Shown: piece after piece, positions 7,989 through 14,741 of the stretch
Layout: each line of letters opens with the position of its first letter
How positions within the stretch are numbered: position 1 is the first letter of the stretch
Origin: an uncultured Christensenellaceae bacterium
GTDB taxonomy: Bacteria > Bacillota > Clostridia > Christensenellales > UBA1242
Assembly (NCBI GenBank): GCA_949902685.1
Contig: CATLDS010000002.1
Coordinates: 1 to 16,305 of the forward strand
DNA length: 16,305 nucleotides
Direction of reading: 5' to 3'
The notes under the pieces: generated by a model
Told to the model about the DNA's origin: nothing
What the model saw: the letters and a program-made list of their open reading frames with translations, nothing else
Databases searched by the model: none
Position numbers and translations under genes: made by a program

Positions 7989-8348
7989 TTACCTAAATAT
8001 CAGTCGTATTATTACACCTATCAGTGCGGTAATGATTGCCAAAATACAAGTTCTACCAAGCAGGAAAAGTAAATTACGTTTGTTATTTGTAAGTTCTCTG
8101 TGGAAGCCTTCACCTTTAATTTTCAAAGATACACAATAGACTGGGCTACCCTTTTTATCAGATTTAAATAGTTCAATATAATTATCATAACTAAGATTAG
8201 TCATGATTTTTTCTAGTTCATCTGGATAGATTACATATTTATCAGCAGTATATGAGATAATATCGCGCGGAGAAATAAGACAAGATTTTTTACCTTGACA
8301 TTTTTGGTATACATATTCCATTACATATTTCTCTTTAAAAGTTAACAT
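7989..8348 (-). CDS. small winged-helix-like protein with C-terminal membrane helix (119 aa)
   Basis: Not matched to a named family. Residues 1-85 read as a winged-helix unit: helix [15 protein letters not shown], helix [13 protein letters not shown], and a possible recognition helix [21 protein letters not shown] wing with strands ([18 protein letters not shown]) and a short end helix follow. Residues about 93-117 ([21 protein letters not shown]) are a membrane helix with basic residues before it and a short RLIFR end, so the fold would face the cytoplasm. The gene sits three bases after the TAG of the upstream paralogue-like gene and four bases before uvrB. No good SD precedes it, so translation probably depends on the upstream gene. 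An in-frame ATG nine codons in is an alternative start. It may be a membrane-tethered sensor or scaffold; DNA binding is not shown. Confidence 0.75.
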   Translation of the reverse strand: MLTFKEKYVMEYVYQKCQGKKSCLISPRDIISYTADKYVIYPDELEKIMTNLSYDNYIELFKSDKKGSPVYCVSLKIKGEGFHRELTNNKRNLLFLLGRTCILAIITALIGVIIRLIFR

Positions 8349-8351
8349 AAT

Positions 8352-8720
8352 CTAAATTGTGATACTGAAGAATATAATCAATGCTAGCATACTCCCAATG
8401 AACGAAGCAATCATCGTATAGACATACTGGAGTATCGTAGGTGAAGATTTCTTGGGTTTAACCTTGCCAGTCTCTTGCTCCAATACACTCCTTGCTTTAG
8501 GTAGTAGAGAATAGCAGTAGGTATTTTCTTCACTAAACTTAATATTGATATACTCTTGTTTCTCTAAAAAATCGATAATCTGTCTAATGCTGTCTGCATC
8601 ATACTGTGATTTTTGGTTTAAAGTAGTAATAATCTCTTCACTAGTGGTCACCTTATACGCAGTACCAGTAGCCAACTTATTTAGTACTTTTAGTACAGAT
8701 ATAGATTTTTTGTCTAACAT
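8352..8720 (-). CDS. small winged-helix-like protein with C-terminal membrane helix (122 aa)
   Basis: Built like its downstream neighbour. Helices DKKSISVLKVLNKLA, TTSEEIITTLN and DADSIRQIIDFLEKQEYI are followed by a wing (IKFSEENTYCYSL) and an end helix LPKARSVLEQE, the order of MarR/PadR-like winged helices. Then comes a Lys/Pro/Ser linker and a membrane helix at about 97-120 with almost nothing after it, so the protein is tail-anchored with the fold in the cytoplasm. The start at 8720 is chosen because AGGAG lies five bases upstream; a longer in-frame ATG at 8759 has no SD and overlaps a promoter-like sequence. The gene follows pepF without a terminator, and the next gene starts three bases after its TAG. 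Likeness to the next gene suggests an old duplication; sequence identity is low by eye. Confidence 0.75.
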   Translation of the reverse strand: MLDKKSISVLKVLNKLATGTAYKVTTSEEIITTLNQKSQYDADSIRQIIDFLEKQEYINIKFSEENTYCYSLLPKARSVLEQETGKVKPKKSSPTILQYVYTMIASFIGSMLALIIFFSITI

Positions 8721-8730
8721 AAACACTCCT

Positions 8731-8759
8731 ATTATATCATTTGTGAATATTTTTTGCAA
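8731..8759 (-). promoter_or_regulatory. promoter-like sequence before the winged-helix/uvrB genes
   Basis: On the minus strand: TTGCAA (8759-8754), 17-bp spacer, TATAAT (8736-8731) preceded by TGA (extended -10). Only ten bases separate the -10 from the ATG at 8720, so an RNA started here would keep about three or four leader bases and would lose the AGGAG SD. It may therefore make nearly leaderless mRNA, or be fortuitous with the operon read through from pepF. Confidence 0.5.
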
Positions 8760-8770
8760 TCTTTTATAAA

Positions 8771-10537
8771 TTATTTATTCAGCGAAATGTATAATGCAAT
8801 TTGTTCTTTGATGAATGCAAAAGCGGTGTCAAAAGGCTCGTCCGTAGTCAAATCAATGCCGATTTCTTTTAATATCTCGATAGCATTTTTATCTACACCA
8901 TTTTTTAAGAAACGAATATAATCTTTAGTCACATTTTTATCTTTTAAAATTTTGGTTACTATTGAGATAGCAGTGATTAAACCTGTAGAGTACGAATATA
9001 CATAATAAGCATTATAGAAATGAGGTATCCTTGACCACTCATAAGATAGATTTTTAGGTAAAATACACGAATTGCCGTAATATTTCTTACTTAGTTCGTA
9101 ATATTTATCATTAAAATCTTTATATGTGATAGGTGTATCATTTTCTATTTTTGTGTGAGCGTAAAGTTCAAATTGTGAGAATAATGTCTGTCTAAATATT
9201 GTGGAACGTACATTATCTAAGAATTGTTTAACATATACAATGCGTTCGCTAGGCTTGTAAGTATTTTGCATATATAGGTTGAGGAGTATTTCATTTACAG
9301 TGCTAGCAATCTCAGCTGCGAATATTGTGATACCCGCTTTTTCCATTGGCTGAGATGAATTGAAGTATTCAGCATTAATACAGTGACCCATCTCATGAGC
9401 GAGGGTAGTCATAGAAGAATAATTATCATTCCAATTCATCAATATTACAGTTTTAGCGTCATAGCAGTTAGAACAATAACCACCCGAGTTCTTGTTTTCA
9501 CATGGCATATAATCAATCGAGCGGTCGTTAAATTTCTTCTCAACAAGATTTAAGTATTCTTCCCCGAGTGGAGCGAGTGCTTTTTTGATAGTATCTTGTG
9601 CTTGTTCGATACTGATTTTTTTAGCGCTCTTATGTTTTTCAAATAAATCGTAATAACTGTAGTCCTTCAGTCCACTAGCACGTTTATTAATCTTGATATA
9701 CTTTTGAAGTAGCGGTATATTTTTAACTACATTTTTTATATTGTTGTTATATACAGATACAGGTATATCTTCAGCATTCAGTGCCATCTCTAATGCTGTA
9801 GAATAATTCTCCAATTTAACACTATCGTTCATTGATTTGACTTCTTGTAGATATAATTCTGCAAAAGTTTTATTAAATCTCGCATATCCATTCATAAGAG
9901 AATTGAATGCTGATTTACGCAAATTACGATCATTAGAAGTAATCAATCTAGAATATTGTGCATCACTAACTTTGTACTTTTTACCTTTAGAGTCTATAGC
10001 ATCGTCAAATGGCATCTCCGAGTTGGTCATAATATCAAATATACCCACAGGATTTGCAAAAGAATTATTTAATTTTGAGATAATTTCACTCGTTTTTTCA
10101 TCTAGACGATGTGCTTTATTTTTAATAATATCTTTTATTTTTGTATCTAAATTCTTAGATCTAGGGTCTAATAGCAGTTCATTTAGATATTTTTTATCAA
10201 GTGCATGCAGTTGAGGAGATACGAAAGAAGTCACTCTATTTAATTTATCTATAGCAATCTCATATTTTGATATTAGTTCAAGTATTTTGATATTTGAATT
10301 GTCAATATTATAAGAATTTGATAGATAAAATGTGAATTTTCCTATCAAAATATATTCATTTTTAAATTTATTGAAAAATTCAAAAAATTTGTCCTTATTT
10401 TTAAATTGATTTTTATATTTAGGTTGTTCTTCTATCAATCTATCTATAGCTTTGAATACATTATCTATTTCTTTCTCATTTTTAAAGAATTCTATGTCCC
10501 ATTTATATTTTTCGTCTATTTGCTTTCTGGTTTTCAT
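8771..10537 (-). CDS. pepF: M3-family oligoendopeptidase F
   Basis: A cytoplasmic zinc metallopeptidase that trims short peptides. At 588 residues it has the usual family length (about 600). The zinc site is clear: HEMGH at 381-385 gives two His ligands and the catalytic Glu, and Glu409 in the following AEIAST segment is the third ligand, as in M3 thimet-like enzymes. Other family marks are the N-terminal helical lid (KYKWDIEFFKNEKEIDNVFKA), the YSYYDLFE-type segment, GYCSNCYDAKTVILMNW before the zinc site, and HFYNAYYVYSYSTGL near the end, which supplies substrate-binding Tyr/His residues. There is no signal peptide. The start has AGGAGA four bases upstream. It is first in the minus-strand run leading to uvrB and diverges from the 128-aa gene. 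No hairpin terminator follows, so read-through into the next gene is likely. The pepF symbol is by family; the exact substrate is unknown. Confidence 0.95.
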   Translation of the reverse strand: MKTRKQIDEKYKWDIEFFKNEKEIDNVFKAIDRLIEEQPKYKNQFKNKDKFFEFFNKFKNEYILIGKFTFYLSNSYNIDNSNIKILELISKYEIAIDKLNRVTSFVSPQLHALDKKYLNELLLDPRSKNLDTKIKDIIKNKAHRLDEKTSEIISKLNNSFANPVGIFDIMTNSEMPFDDAIDSKGKKYKVSDAQYSRLITSNDRNLRKSAFNSLMNGYARFNKTFAELYLQEVKSMNDSVKLENYSTALEMALNAEDIPVSVYNNNIKNVVKNIPLLQKYIKINKRASGLKDYSYYDLFEKHKSAKKISIEQAQDTIKKALAPLGEEYLNLVEKKFNDRSIDYMPCENKNSGGYCSNCYDAKTVILMNWNDNYSSMTTLAHEMGHCINAEYFNSSQPMEKAGITIFAAEIASTVNEILLNLYMQNTYKPSERIVYVKQFLDNVRSTIFRQTLFSQFELYAHTKIENDTPITYKDFNDKYYELSKKYYGNSCILPKNLSYEWSRIPHFYNAYYVYSYSTGLITAISIVTKILKDKNVTKDYIRFLKNGVDKNAIEILKEIGIDLTTDEPFDTAFAFIKEQIALYISLNK

Positions 10538-10572
10538 AATTCTCCTTGTTTACAATTATTTCCAATATTATG

Positions 10573-10601
10573 ATTTTATATAATAACGAAATATGCGTCA
10601 A
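10573..10601 (-). promoter_or_regulatory. promoter of pepF
   Basis: On the minus strand: TTGACG (10601-10596), 17-bp spacer, TAAAAT (10578-10573). The start point is near 10566, giving a leader of about 28 bases with SD AGGAGA. Confidence 0.75.
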
Positions 10602-10637
10602 GCAATTTTTGATAGTTGTACTTCTTGACATAGGGTA

Positions 10638-10666
10638 TTGACAATTTTCTTAATATGTGATAGTAT
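10638..10666 (+). promoter_or_regulatory. promoter of the 128-aa membrane protein gene
   Basis: TTGACA (10638-10643), 17-bp spacer, TAGTAT (10661-10666) preceded by TGA (extended -10). TATAAT at 10664-10669 overlaps it with a poorer 20-bp spacer. Another TTGACA at 10625-10630 has no matching -10. The predicted start point is near 10673, within the SD GGAGG (10673-10677), so if TAGTAT is used the leader is very short. Confidence 0.7.
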
Positions 10667-10684
10667 AATATTGGAGGAAGGATT

Positions 10685-11071
10685 ATGAGAAAGTTATTTC
10701 TAATTTTATGTTTGGCGTTCTCTGTATTAGCTTTTGGTTATCCATGTTTAGTTTTACCTATTGGCACATACACAATGAAGGCTACAGAGAATACATCAAT
10801 ATCATATACATTTAAGTTCAATGGTAAAGTTGAAATGGCAACTAAAATTAAAGAAACCGAGACTAAGAAGGAATATTTCTACAAACTTGATTGGAAGAGA
10901 GGCGTAATTATCAGCGAAGATGATAAATTTGATGATAAGGATATGACTTTAAAGATTTCGTCTATTAACTCAGTTGGCGGAGCAGATAATCCAATCGCAA
11001 TGGCTATATCTATTGGTGTGGCAGTATTAGATTTGGTTTTGGTACTCACGATTAGAAAGAAGCGTAGTTAA
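10685..11071 (+). CDS. 128-aa membrane protein of unknown function
   Basis: Not recognised. An N-terminal hydrophobic segment (about 3-25, KLFLILCLAFSVLAFGYPCL) is either a signal anchor or an uncleaved signal peptide. A roughly 75-residue outer domain follows, with an apparently beta-rich run (GTYTMKATENTSISYTFKFNGKV, then KEYFYKLDWKRGVIISEDD). A second membrane helix is at about 103-123, ending in the basic RKKRS. With both helices inserted, the middle domain would lie outside the cell and both ends inside. Two Cys are present (residues 9 and 21), both in or next to the first hydrophobic segment. SD GGAGG is seven bases upstream. It diverges from pepF and has its own promoter. Its coding end is built into its terminator stem, so it is separate from uvrA. 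A surface or envelope-stress role is possible but unproven. Confidence 0.8.
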   Translation: MRKLFLILCLAFSVLAFGYPCLVLPIGTYTMKATENTSISYTFKFNGKVEMATKIKETETKKEYFYKLDWKRGVIISEDDKFDDKDMTLKISSINSVGGADNPIAMAISIGVAVLDLVLVLTIRKKRS

Positions 11072-11086
11072 TGCTACGCTTTTTTT
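11060..11086 (+). terminator. intrinsic terminator overlapping the end of the 128-aa gene
   Basis: AAGCGTAG (11060-11067) pairs with CTACGCTT (11074-11081) around a six-base loop, with T from 11080 to 11086. The last Lys-Arg-Ser codons form the left stem arm, and the TAA stop (11069-11071) is inside the loop. Confidence 0.92.
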
Positions 11087-11149
11087 ATTAATAGTGAATT
11101 TTGTTCGGTAGAAAACTTTTTCTAGTTCGATAATTACAATGTCTTTTAC

Positions 11150-11178
11150 TTGAAAATTGTCGAAAATTTTTATATAAT
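11150..11178 (+). promoter_or_regulatory. promoter of uvrA
   Basis: TTGAAA (11150-11155), 17-bp spacer, TATAAT (11173-11178). The start point is near 11185, with a leader of about 36 bases and SD AGAGGA (11213-11218). The leader holds three GTTTAA copies (11182, 11191, 11207). I see no GAAC-N4-GTTC LexA-type site over it. Confidence 0.8.
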
Positions 11179-11221
11179 TATGTTTAACTGGTTTAAGGAA
11201 ATAATTGTTTAAAGAGGACAT

Positions 11222-14050
11222 ATGTTAGAGAATATAGTAGTCAAAGGTGCGAAAGAAAATAATTTAAAAAATATAGATGTTGTAATTCCTAAAAATAAAT
11301 TAGTTGTTTTTTCAGGCGTAAGTGGTTGTGGTAAATCTACACTTGCTTTTGATACAATATTCGCAGAGGGACAACGCAGGTATATGGAGAGTCTCTCTAG
11401 CTATGCTCGTCAGTTTCTAGGGCAAATGGATAAACCGGATGTCGAGAGTATAGATGGTTTAAGTCCCGCTATATCGATTGATCAAAAGAGTACTAATAAC
11501 AATCCTCGTTCTACTGTAGGTACGGTTACAGAGATATATGACTATCTTCGATTGTTATTTGCACGAATTGGCAAACCATATTGTCCAAAGTGTGGCAAAC
11601 CTATTTCTGTCCAGACACTTGATCAAATAGTGGACAAAGTATTGGAGGCTAATGATGGTGATAAGATGCTCATCATGTCACCAATAGTACGTGACCAGAA
11701 AGGTACGCATGAGAAGACTCTTGAAAGTCTTAAAAAAGATGGTTACGTTCGTGTCATGGTTGACGGAGAAGTTTATTCATTAGATGATGCCATAGTTCTA
11801 GAGAAGAATAAGAGACATAATATATATGTGGTGGTAGATCGTATAGTTAAGAAAGAAAATATCAGTTCACGACTGACCGAGTCTATTGATAAATGTTTAC
11901 AATTGGCTAATGGATTAGTTATCGTTAATACAAATGGTATTGATAGATTATATAGCGTTAAGTATAGTTGTGTCGATTGTGGCATATCTATCCCTGACAT
12001 AGAGCCTACGTTATTCAGTTTCAATAATCATGCAGGTGCTTGTCCTAAATGTAGCGGACTGGGATATGTGATTAAGATTGGTGAGAGTAGTATAGTCAAG
12101 AACGATAGATTGTCAATTAACGAAGGTGCATTGTCTGTAATGGGCTTCAATATTGATTCTACAGGAATTACTAAAAAAGCACTTATGAAGTTAGGAAAAA
12201 AATATGATTTTACTGTCAATACTCCATATTATCAAATATCTAAAGAGGGACGTAATGCACTTATCAATGGTGAAAGTGGAGATAGTGAATTGGTTGCACC
12301 TAATCTACATCAATATATTGTGAACAAGAACGCGCTTTTTATGGGCATAATACCCGACTTGCTTCGTAGATTTCAAGAGTCACAGAGTGAGTATGTTAAA
12401 GAAGAGATATATAAACTCATGAGTGAAGATACTTGTCCAGATTGCTTAGGTAGACGACTTAATCCAAGTGCATTATCAATTAAGATAGCGGGCAAGAACA
12501 TTGCAGACTTGTCCAGTATGTCTATAAGTAAATTATATGCTTTCCTTATTGAACTCAAATTGACAGAAAATGAACACATGATAGCCGATAGTATTTTAAA
12601 AGAGATTACTTCTAGATTATCATTTCTTATAAACGTAGGATTGACATATTTAGATTTGTCTAGACGTGCAGGTACATTGTCTGGTGGAGAGTCTCAAAGA
12701 ATTCGTTTGGCGACTCAAATAGGTAGTGGACTTAGCGGAGTATTATATATATTGGACGAACCAAGTATTGGTCTGCATCAGCGTGATAATGATAAACTAA
12801 TTGATACACTTAAGAATTTGAGAGATTTAGGTAACACTTTAATCGTGGTGGAGCATGACGAAGATACGATACGTCAAGCAGATTACCTTGTAGATATTGG
12901 TCCTAAGGCAGGTGTTAATGGCGGACGTGTAGTAGCACATGGTAGTGAGGATGATTTAATAAAGAGTGAAGAGTCTATTACTGGTAAATTTTTGTCTGGA
13001 GAGATGAAGATAGAAGTTCCTAAGAAGAGACGTGAGATAAAAAATGGATATATTCGTCTGTTGGGATGTAAAGAACATAACTTAAAAAATATAGATGTTG
13101 CTATTCCACGTGGTGTATTTACTTGTGTAACAGGAGTAAGCGGTAGCGGTAAATCTACATTGGTTAATGATATATTCTATCAAGCACTATTTAATACCTT
13201 GAATAAACGTGACCAATCGAAAAATTTGCAAGCAATATTGGGAATAGAAGAGATTGATAAGGTGATTCAAATAGATCAAACACCTATTGGCCGTACTCCT
13301 AGAAGTAATCCTGCAACCTATTCGGGTGTGTTTACTAAAATTAGAGAATTGTTTGCTTCAACACCTTCAGCGAAAGAAAAAGGAATTACTGCAGGCAATT
13401 TTAGTTTCAATATCGAAGGCGGTAGATGTGAGGCTTGTGCTGGTGATGGCGTGAAGAGACTCAAAATGTATTTCATGGCAGATGTATATGTACCTTGTGA
13501 GGTTTGCGGTGGTAGACGTTATTCGCGTGAGACTCTTGAGGTAAAGTATAAAGGCAAATCAATATACGATGTTCTAGAGATGACCATTGATGAAGCGTAC
13601 GATTTCTTTGATGCAGTACCTCAAATCAAGCGTACTTTACAGACATTAGTTGATGTTGGTCTAGGATATATTAAACTAGGGCAGAGTGCTACTACTTTAT
13701 CTGGAGGAGAGGCTCAAAGACTAAAACTAGCAAGTGAATTGACTAGACGAGATACTGGCAATACGATTTATATTTTAGATGAGCCAACTACTGGTCTACA
13801 TTCGTTTGATGTGAAGAAGTTAGTTGACATATTACAGCGCTTGGTAGGTAACGGAAATACTGTCGTTGTAATAGAACACAATTTGGATGTTATTAAGACT
13901 GCTGATTATATTATTGACATGGGTCCAGAAGGCGGAGATGGTGGCGGTAAAGTAGTCGCTATAGGTACACCTGAGGAAGTATGTAAAGTAAAAGGTAGTT
14001 ATACAGGTATGTATTTAAAAAAGTTGGTGCAACATGGCAAAAATTCCTAG
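11222..14050 (+). CDS. uvrA: excinuclease ABC subunit A (UvrA)
   Basis: UvrA is the damage-sensing ATPase of nucleotide excision repair; its dimer finds distortions and delivers UvrB. At 942 residues it is full length. Two ABC modules are intact: Walker A GVSGCGKST (32-40) and GVSGSGKST (638-646), signatures LSGGE at 486 and 826, and Walker B/D-loops LDEPSIGLH and LDEPTTGLH. Zinc sites are CxxC 250-253 with 274-277, and 736-739 with 759-762 (the hairpin zinc module needed for DNA recognition). An extra CPKC is at 121-124 near the UvrB-binding domain. The MESLSSYARQFLGQMDKPDVE segment is standard. The first Walker A has Cys in place of the more usual Ser, a tolerated variant. It has its own promoter. 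Its last 17 bases overlap the J-like gene. uvrB is not next to it but about 3.2 kb away on the other strand. Confidence 0.99.
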   Translation: MLENIVVKGAKENNLKNIDVVIPKNKLVVFSGVSGCGKSTLAFDTIFAEGQRRYMESLSSYARQFLGQMDKPDVESIDGLSPAISIDQKSTNNNPRSTVGTVTEIYDYLRLLFARIGKPYCPKCGKPISVQTLDQIVDKVLEANDGDKMLIMSPIVRDQKGTHEKTLESLKKDGYVRVMVDGEVYSLDDAIVLEKNKRHNIYVVVDRIVKKENISSRLTESIDKCLQLANGLVIVNTNGIDRLYSVKYSCVDCGISIPDIEPTLFSFNNHAGACPKCSGLGYVIKIGESSIVKNDRLSINEGALSVMGFNIDSTGITKKALMKLGKKYDFTVNTPYYQISKEGRNALINGESGDSELVAPNLHQYIVNKNALFMGIIPDLLRRFQESQSEYVKEEIYKLMSEDTCPDCLGRRLNPSALSIKIAGKNIADLSSMSISKLYAFLIELKLTENEHMIADSILKEITSRLSFLINVGLTYLDLSRRAGTLSGGESQRIRLATQIGSGLSGVLYILDEPSIGLHQRDNDKLIDTLKNLRDLGNTLIVVEHDEDTIRQADYLVDIGPKAGVNGGRVVAHGSEDDLIKSEESITGKFLSGEMKIEVPKKRREIKNGYIRLLGCKEHNLKNIDVAIPRGVFTCVTGVSGSGKSTLVNDIFYQALFNTLNKRDQSKNLQAILGIEEIDKVIQIDQTPIGRTPRSNPATYSGVFTKIRELFASTPSAKEKGITAGNFSFNIEGGRCEACAGDGVKRLKMYFMADVYVPCEVCGGRRYSRETLEVKYKGKSIYDVLEMTIDEAYDFFDAVPQIKRTLQTLVDVGLGYIKLGQSATTLSGGEAQRLKLASELTRRDTGNTIYILDEPTTGLHSFDVKKLVDILQRLVGNGNTVVVIEHNLDVIKTADYIIDMGPEGGDGGGKVVAIGTPEEVCKVKGSYTGMYLKKLVQHGKNS

Positions 14051-14360
14051 AGAAGTCAAACGCGCCTATAGATACCTCGATGTGAATTATAATGCTAGCA
14101 TCGAAGAGGTTAAGACCAGAGCACGTATTTTGACTAAAGTATATAGAGTTAAAAATATAAAGTCTGGCAAAATAAAGATAAATAAGATTAAGAAAATTAA
14201 TGAATCTGCACAGATTATTCAAAGATTTATAAAAACTTCGGGTGTTCCTGAAATTCAACGCCCAAAGCTTGATACCAGTATGGAATCTGTCTTTAATGGA
14301 TTGTACCTATTGGTATTGATTAGTATTGCAACCGTGGTCTCATATATAGCATTGTTATAA
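14034..14360 (+). CDS. degenerate J-domain-like protein with C-terminal membrane helix (108 aa)
   Basis: Residues 7-66 line up with a J domain. Helix I and turn 'AYRYLDVNYNAS' match the usual 'YxxLGVxxNAS'. Helix II (IEEVKTRARILTKVYR) follows, and then a helix III-like stretch, KIKKINESAQIIQRFI. The HPD triad that stimulates DnaK should sit at about 38-42, but the sequence there is RVKNI, so it cannot act as a normal co-chaperone. A degenerate J-like scaffold, as in Pam16/Tim16, is a better comparison. A membrane helix at about 86-107 (VFNGLYLLVLISIATVVSYIALL) ends the protein, placing the J-like part in the cytoplasm. The start overlaps the uvrA coding end by 17 bases in another frame, with GGTG as a weak SD, so translation is likely coupled to uvrA. 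It converges on the DUF4363 gene with a 6-base overlap. The fold call is moderate; function is unknown. Confidence 0.75.
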   Translation: MAKIPREVKRAYRYLDVNYNASIEEVKTRARILTKVYRVKNIKSGKIKINKIKKINESAQIIQRFIKTSGVPEIQRPKLDTSMESVFNGLYLLVLISIATVVSYIALL

Positions 14361-14365
14361 CAATG
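14350..14365. repeat. 16-bp perfect palindrome joining two convergent stop codons
   Basis: CATTGTTATAACAATG is its own reverse complement. Its centre TTATAA holds both stops: TAA of the J-like gene (14358-14360) and, on the minus strand, TAA of the DUF4363 gene (14357-14355). Both proteins therefore end in Leu-Leu from the same bases. No T-run follows on either side, so it is not a standard terminator. Confidence 0.85.
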
Positions 14366-14741
14366 TTAGAGTACTAATACCATTCGCTTGATTTAGTCCT
14401 TGTAAATTGTAGTTTAATAATCTTGAATAAGTGATGGCATCTTCTTGGTTTTCATTGATTACCGCAGTGCATAGATACTGTAAATAATCGGACACTATTT
14501 GAAGATCTTTTCTAGAGATAGATATACATAGTTTATCCATCTCTTTTGTCCAGTAAATATTGAGATTATTTATGCGTTTACCTAATTCAGCATCCGTGAT
14601 GTCGGTATTCAATGTGGATGTATAAATTTCGGTACTTTCCTTTTCTAGATATTCAAATGTCTTATCTATATGTATGCTGTCCCAGATGCATAGACCTGTT
14701 ACAGCTAGAAATATTAATAACATTGGTATAAACGTCTTCAT
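14355..14741 (-). CDS. DUF4363-family membrane-anchored protein
   Basis: The 128 residues start with a membrane helix (about 4-20, FIPMLLIFLAVTGLCIW) followed by a helical outer part (DKTFEYLEKESTEIY, then ITDAELGKRINNLNIYWTKEMDKLC). The 'W...MDKL..SI....L' pattern and length fit DUF4363, a family found next to DUF421 genes in Clostridia. The role is not established. The ATG overlaps the DUF421 stop (ATGA), and an unusually strong SD, AAGGAGGT, stands six bases upstream. The two are therefore translated from one RNA, and this gene is probably made at a high rate. It is the last gene of the minus-strand cluster. No terminator is seen; its stop overlaps the convergent J-like gene inside a palindrome. 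Confidence 0.85.
   Translation of the reverse strand: MKTFIPMLLIFLAVTGLCIWDSIHIDKTFEYLEKESTEIYTSTLNTDITDAELGKRINNLNIYWTKEMDKLCISISRKDLQIVSDYLQYLCTAVINENQEDAITYSRLLNYNLQGLNQANGISTLTLL

Larger units (their letters stand above)
10561..10675. repeat. 11-bp inverted repeat pair in the divergent pepF/128-aa promoter region
   Basis: TCCAATATTAT (10561-10571) and ATAATATTGGA (10665-10675) are perfect inverted copies. Each lies just downstream of, or at, the -10 of one of the two divergent promoters, so each RNA starts in the same motif. It could be a shared regulator half-site or initial-transcribed element, or simply -10-rich sequence recurring by chance. Confidence 0.4.

Noticed and set aside
8721..8759. 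Longer N-terminus (MQKIFTNDIIGVF) for the 122-aa winged-helix gene
   Set aside because: It has no SD and spans a promoter-like sequence; AGGAG fits the ATG at 8720 and the fold begins there.
9837..10214. 125-codon plus-strand reading frame
   Set aside because: It is antisense to pepF with no signals of its own; a shadow of a conserved enzyme gene.
11082..11221. LexA/SOS box upstream of uvrA
   Set aside because: Only isolated GTTC half-sites (for example near 11103 and 11125) are present, not paired at the spacing of GAAC-N4-GTTC.
14738..14740. Mollicute-type recoding of TGA as Trp, suggested by the AT-rich sequence
   Set aside because: TGA ends the DUF421 gene at the expected family length with an ATGA overlap, and all Trp codons seen are TGG.
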